From: Maribacter arenosus
GTDB taxonomy: Bacteria; Bacteroidota; Bacteroidia; Flavobacteriales; Flavobacteriaceae
Direction of reading: 5' to 3'
NCBI RefSeq assembly: GCF_014610845.1
Contig: NZ_JABTCG010000001.1
Coordinates: 806,001 to 870,000 of the forward strand
DNA length: 64,000 bases
Position 1 is the stretch's first letter. Each line of letters opens with the position of its first letter. The notes beneath the pieces were generated by a model that was not told the origin of the DNA, searched no databases, and saw only the letters and a program-made list of their open reading frames with translations. Position numbers and translations under genes: made by a program. Shown in pieces: positions 60,783 to 64,000 of the stretch.

Positions 60783-61175
60783 ATGAACCAATCGATCGCA
60801 AACGTAACCCTTGTTGTAAAGGAATATGATGAGGCTATTGAATTCTATACACAAAAACTAGGTTTTAAACTCCTTGAAGACATCCCATTGGAGGAGGATA
60901 AAAGATGGGTATTGGTTTCACCGAAAGGTTCAAACGGTACCGCATTACTATTGGCCAAGGCCGCTTCTGAAAATCAACAAGAATATATCGGTAACCAAAC
61001 CGGTGGCCGGGTATTTCTATTTCTTCATACCGATGATTTCTGGAGGGATTATGAACGTATGAAAGTCAAAGGAATAATATTCAATGAACCGCCTCGGCAA
61101 GAGATTTATGGTACCGTAGTCGTTTTTCAGGATCTATATGGTAATCATTGGGATTTATTGGAACCTAAAAGATAA
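60783..61175 (+). CDS. VOC-family (glyoxalase-like) protein
   Basis: This is a 130-residue protein with two beta-alpha-beta-beta-beta modules: VTLVVKEYDEAIEFYTQKLGFKL and the second from FLHTDDFWRDYERMKVKG, ending FQDLYGNHWDLLEP. The His/Glu metal residues of the VOC fold are partly evident (NHWDLLEP). Function could be metal-dependent dioxygenase-like or binding only. Last gene of the esterase-GNAT-GNAT-VOC group; its stop abuts the minus-strand gene at 61176. Confidence 0.9.
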   Translation: MNQSIANVTLVVKEYDEAIEFYTQKLGFKLLEDIPLEEDKRWVLVSPKGSNGTALLLAKAASENQQEYIGNQTGGRVFLFLHTDDFWRDYERMKVKGIIFNEPPRQEIYGTVVVFQDLYGNHWDLLEPKR

Positions 61176-62123
61176 TCATTCTTTGTCCGTACCTTCCTCC
61201 ATTACTTCGTAATATGCGATTTTGCGGGTGGTATAGCTGTTTTCAGGGGTAATGATCTCCTTGATCCAATTACCCTCATCCCCTTTGTCATATTGGTAAA
61301 TAAACTCCTTCACACTAACAACTTTGCCCGATTTTGATACCGATTTTACCAACACACCCTTTTCATCATATTCATAGGTATTGATTTCATTGGGAACGAA
61401 CTGGTTCTTTTCGTGGTCCTGAATAAATTTGGTGACTGTGCTTAGTTTTCCGTCCTGGTCGAACACCTCTTCCGTGGCTGAACTTGGTTCACCATCTAAA
61501 AACTTTTTGGTCAATACGATATTCTTTTGTTTTTTATCCTTTCCTATAATGGTAGATTTTCGTACCGATTTAAGAAGGGTTCCATTCAACGAATTCGTCT
61601 GGGTCTGTTCCCCCTTATAATCCGTGTACTCAATCAAGGTCTCATCATTGCCATCGTTATTGGTTCTTATGATTTTGACGAGGATATTATCGGCGTTATA
61701 AACATATTCATATCGGTCTAAAAATTCCTTATCGTATGAAATTATCTTTTCTGTGACCTTTCGAACGGGAATAGTATCTATTTCATAAAAATTCGCATAG
61801 GATGTACTACTTTCAAAAATATTATTTCTGTAATTCTCAAAACGTCTTTCAATGAGTTCCCCATTCCGATATTTGTAATACGTTACATCGTAATCGGTAT
61901 CATTATAGCGGGTTACCGATTTGGTCAATTTTCCTTCCTTATCAAAGTCATAGGCTTCCTTCCCATATTTGGTACTTACCAGACATGATTTCACCGGTCC
62001 TTTCAAGTCAAAATCGGCTATGGTAAATATTCTGATTTCTTGACCTTGCCCCAAATGGAAGAAGCACATGAATATCAAAAATAATAGGAAACGTACAAAA
62101 GAAGTCGCGTAGTTTTTCTCCAT
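61176..62123 (-). CDS. Secreted YD-repeat-like protein, unknown function
   Basis: This is a 315-residue protein with a signal peptide (FVRFLLFLIFMCFFHLGQGQ). The mature part repeats YxFDKEGKLTKSVTRYND-like units (YNADNILVKIIRTNNDG, FDQDGKLSTVTKFI, YEYDEKGVLVKSVSKSGK), the short beta-hairpin pattern of YD/RHS-like or YwqK-type repeats. No toxin or hydrolase end is seen. A perfect -7 box TACCTTTG (62128-62135) lies only four bases before the ATG, so the transcript may be leaderless. Confidence 0.82.
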   Translation of the reverse strand: MEKNYATSFVRFLLFLIFMCFFHLGQGQEIRIFTIADFDLKGPVKSCLVSTKYGKEAYDFDKEGKLTKSVTRYNDTDYDVTYYKYRNGELIERRFENYRNNIFESSTSYANFYEIDTIPVRKVTEKIISYDKEFLDRYEYVYNADNILVKIIRTNNDGNDETLIEYTDYKGEQTQTNSLNGTLLKSVRKSTIIGKDKKQKNIVLTKKFLDGEPSSATEEVFDQDGKLSTVTKFIQDHEKNQFVPNEINTYEYDEKGVLVKSVSKSGKVVSVKEFIYQYDKGDEGNWIKEIITPENSYTTRKIAYYEVMEEGTDKE

Positions 62124-62127
62124 ATTT

Positions 62128-62135
62128 CAAAGGTA
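62128..62135 (-). promoter_or_regulatory. -7 box TACCTTTG immediately before the 62123 ATG
   Basis: A perfect TAnnTTTG on the minus strand. The predicted start falls at or within two bases of the initiation codon. Confidence 0.55.
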
Positions 62136-62237
62136 CTTTATAATACTGCAATTATAAAACAAATTCCATACCAGTAATATTGTATTCTAAGCTAGAAATT
62201 CATAGGTAACCCATTTACATTTACATCATCTGTCCCG

Positions 62238-62245
62238 TATCTTTG
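62238..62245 (+). promoter_or_regulatory. -7 box TATCTTTG of the metallophosphoesterase gene
   Basis: A perfect TAnnTTTG; the start near 62252 favours ATG 62284 (32-nt leader) over 62254. Confidence 0.6.
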
Positions 62246-62283
62246 GCCTTAATATGGATAAAATAACTAAAAACCATACCAAA

Positions 62284-63186
62284 ATGAAGAAGCTTTTAGC
62301 CATGCTCTCCCTAGTTCTTATCATGGGTTGTAACACAAAAAAGGAAGCTGCTACCGACCACAGGGTTTTTGAAATTGGCGTTATTGCTGATTGCCAATAT
62401 TGCCAATGTGATCCTACCGACGTCCGTTTTTATAAGAAAGCACCCTTGCGTTTACAAGAAGCTGTCACTGAACTAAATACACATCCTTTGGATTATACCA
62501 TACATTTGGGAGATTTCATCGATAGGGATTTTAGTAGCTTTGACACGCTTCTCCCTATTTGGAACAAATTGACATCGGACACCTACCATGTGTTGGGCAA
62601 CCATGATTTTAGTGTACCGGATTCCTTAAAACCTTATATCTTCGAAAAAATGGCTCTTAAGGATCGCTATTATAGCATTGTAAAGAATAAATGGCGGTTT
62701 ATTGTTTTGGATGGAAATGATCTTAGTGAACACGGTGCCTTATCGGAAGTTAAAAAACAACAGACAGACTCCCTTTTTAAGTTGTTGTCCAATAAGGAAT
62801 TACCAAATTTAAAACCTTGGAACGGGGGTTTGGGTTTGGATCAATTGAATTGGGTCGAAAATGAGTTGAAACTTGCGACCAAGAATAATGAACGCGTTGG
62901 CTTTTATTGCCACTTCCCGGTTCTGGGGGAAACCAACGCACATAACCTCTGGAATTACGAGCAATTGTCTGCGATCATTGATAAATACGATTGTGTAAAG
63001 TTTTATTTTAATGGGCACAACCACGCTGGTGGTTACCTACAGAAAGATGGAATACATTATTTGAACTTTAAAGGCATGGTCGATACCCATGACAGTACGG
63101 CATTTGCCAGGGTGGCTTTTCATAACGATTCACTGATCATAAAGGGCTATGGTAGGGAACCTGACCGGGCCTTAAAAATAAGATAA
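62284..63186 (+). CDS. Metallophosphoesterase lipoprotein
   Basis: ATG 62284 (MKKLLAMLSLVLIMGCNTKK), 300 residues, lipobox Cys about 16. Calcineurin-like metal motifs: GVIADCQYCQCD (D-x-Q variant of D-x-H), HLGDFIDR (GDxxDR), LGNHDFS (GNHD) and FNGHNHAGG (GHxH). The D-x-Q first motif recalls Mn-dependent ADP-ribose/CDP-alcohol pyrophosphatases. Periplasmic or outer-membrane tethered; substrate unproven. A terminator follows. Confidence 0.9.
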   Translation: MKKLLAMLSLVLIMGCNTKKEAATDHRVFEIGVIADCQYCQCDPTDVRFYKKAPLRLQEAVTELNTHPLDYTIHLGDFIDRDFSSFDTLLPIWNKLTSDTYHVLGNHDFSVPDSLKPYIFEKMALKDRYYSIVKNKWRFIVLDGNDLSEHGALSEVKKQQTDSLFKLLSNKELPNLKPWNGGLGLDQLNWVENELKLATKNNERVGFYCHFPVLGETNAHNLWNYEQLSAIIDKYDCVKFYFNGHNHAGGYLQKDGIHYLNFKGMVDTHDSTAFARVAFHNDSLIIKGYGREPDRALKIR

Positions 63187-63202
63187 TAACTTAACCCTAT
63201 AA

Positions 63203-63236
63203 AAAAGCACCCTGATGATATTGTCAGGGTGCTTTT
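63203..63236. terminator. Bidirectional terminator between metallophosphoesterase and dnaK
   Basis: Perfect 13-bp arms AAAAGCACCCTGA and TCAGGGTGCTTTT, A-rich before and T-rich after. Confidence 0.85.
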
Positions 63237-63256
63237 CAATTTACTTGTTTTAACGT

Positions 63257-64000
63257 TTACTTGACTTCTTCGAAGTCTACGTCTTCAACATTATCACCTT
63301 CCGGAGCTTCCCCTGCAGCGGCATCCTCACCATTTGGTGATGCGCCTGCTTGTTGGGCCTCGGCTTGGGCTTTGTACATTTCCTCAGAAGCAACTTTCCA
63401 GGCTTCATTGATTTTATCCAAAGCTGGGGTAATCACAGCAAGATCCTTGCTCTCATGGGCTTTCTTTAATTCTTCCAAAGCTTCTTCGATAGGCTTTTTC
63501 TTATCATCGGAAAGTTTATCCCCAAACTCTTTCAATTGCTTTTCGGTCTGGAAGATCATACCATCTGCCTCATTTAACTTATCCGCAGTTTCCTTGGCTT
63601 TTTTATCCGATTCTGCATTGGCTTCCGCTTCCGCTTTCATCTTTTTGATTTCCTCTTCGGTCAATCCGGAAGAAGCCTCGATTCGGATATCCTGGGTTTT
63701 ATTCGTGGCCTTATCGGTTGCCGAAACTTTGATGATACCATTGGCATCAATATCAAAAGTTACCTCGATCTGTGGTGTTCCTCTTGGTGCAGGTGGAATG
63801 CCATCTAAATGAAAACGTCCTATCGTTTTATTATCAGCTGCCATTGGTCGCTCACCTTGTAACACATGGATCTCGACTGAAGGCTGGTTATCCGCTGCGG
63901 TAGAGAATACCTGTGATTTTTTCGTCGGGATCGTAGTATTGGCATCGATCAATTTTGTCATTACGCTACCCATGGTCTCAATACCTAAGGATAGTGGTGT
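63257..64000 (-). CDS. dnaK: Chaperone DnaK, C-terminal part (5' end beyond the window)
   Basis: The frame is open to base 64000; 247 codons are visible, beginning [20 protein letters not shown]. This is the DnaK substrate-binding beta domain ([39 protein letters not shown]) and alpha lid ([20 protein letters not shown]). It ends with a Gly/Ala and acidic tail ([18 protein letters not shown]). Hsp70 chaperone, cytosolic. A Gly to Ser change sits in MGSVMTK where most DnaKs have MGGVMTK. No dnaJ or grpE lies on this side. Confidence 0.97.
   Translation of the reverse strand, partial: TPLSLGIETMGSVMTKLIDANTTIPTKKSQVFSTAADNQPSVEIHVLQGERPMAADNKTIGRFHLDGIPPAPRGTPQIEVTFDIDANGIIKVSATDKATNKTQDIRIEASSGLTEEEIKKMKAEAEANAESDKKAKETADKLNEADGMIFQTEKQLKEFGDKLSDDKKKPIEEALEELKKAHESKDLAVITPALDKINEAWKVASEEMYKAQAEAQQAGASPNGEDAAAGEAPEGDNVEDVDFEEVK

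Noticed and set aside
63261-63812. Long Ser/Ala-rich plus-strand frame
   Set aside because: Antisense shadow of dnaK; typical artefact of acidic Ala-rich coding sequence.

Overview
The window looks like a stretch of chromosome from a marine-type Flavobacteriaceae bacterium (phylum Bacteroidota). The signs are: low GC; many starts preceded by the Bacteroidota -7 box TAnnTTTG and with no Shine-Dalgarno; lipoproteins with Cys-x-Lys-Asp-Asp export signals; lineage families (YfhO, DUF4834, DUF2853, CAL67264); OMP_b-brl_3-type TonB receptors; menaquinone genes; and what looks like a sulfonolipid (capnine) locus. I see no rRNA, tRNA, CRISPR array, transposase, integrase or phage gene. Genus cannot be fixed from the sequence alone.

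Layout. 1-7.0 kb: an accessory run of minus-strand cell-surface genes. It begins with a PQQ-propeller-like protein cut by the window edge, followed by five lipoproteins: two small paralogues at the ends, an LRR protein, an Fn3-like protein and a ZU5-like protein. 7.2-9.1 kb: a hybrid AraC-HTH / membrane / TPR regulator. 9.5-15.0 kb: a surface polysaccharide operon (DUF4834, YfhO, GT4 glycosyltransferase, flippase) with tightly overlapping genes. 15-28 kb: housekeeping and envelope genes: an outer-membrane protein with a Lys-rich tail, a GNAT-like protein, a CapB-like acyltransferase and CapA-like cysteate synthase pair, oligopeptidase B, YbaB, a thioredoxin-like protein, an OmpA protein, threonine aldolase and a large zinc metalloprotease. 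28.2-33.8 kb: release factor 2 with a +1 programmed frameshift, a HAD phosphatase, ArsC, a secreted Gly/Tyr-rich protein with a TonB receptor, and a 58-residue membrane protein. 33.9-44.3 kb: fumarase, a coiled-coil membrane protein, an MBL lipoprotein, EttA, a small membrane protein, a Gfo/Idh oxidoreductase, acyl-CoA carboxylase beta, and a barrel-less TonB-plug/TPR protein.

44.4-58.9 kb is dominated by menaquinone synthesis in two blocks. One is menC - CPBP protease - menE. The other is hotdog thioesterase - menF - menD - DUF2853, then a CvfB-like gene, a SPOR-like gene and menA. Between the blocks lie an SDR, an MBL hydrolase and a TPR histidine kinase / LytTR regulator pair. menB and menH are absent. 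59-64 kb: an esterase / two GNAT / VOC operon, a YD-repeat-like secreted protein, a metallophosphoesterase lipoprotein and the 3' part of dnaK.

Several starts were moved from the longest ORF using -7 boxes, signal peptides and family N-termini: capA, capB, menA (TTG), fumC, the metalloprotease, the SDR, the CAL67264 protein and the two lipoproteins at 36.9 and 62.3 kb. Perfect inverted repeats mark terminators at most convergent gene ends. The most rewarding points are the capA/capB pair, split by a terminator and a private promoter; the prfB frameshift with a strong internal Shine-Dalgarno in an otherwise SD-poor region; a tiny unlisted membrane gene; the lipoprotein cluster with its duplicated 3' element; and the plug-TPR fusion. 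I found no clearly new multi-gene system.
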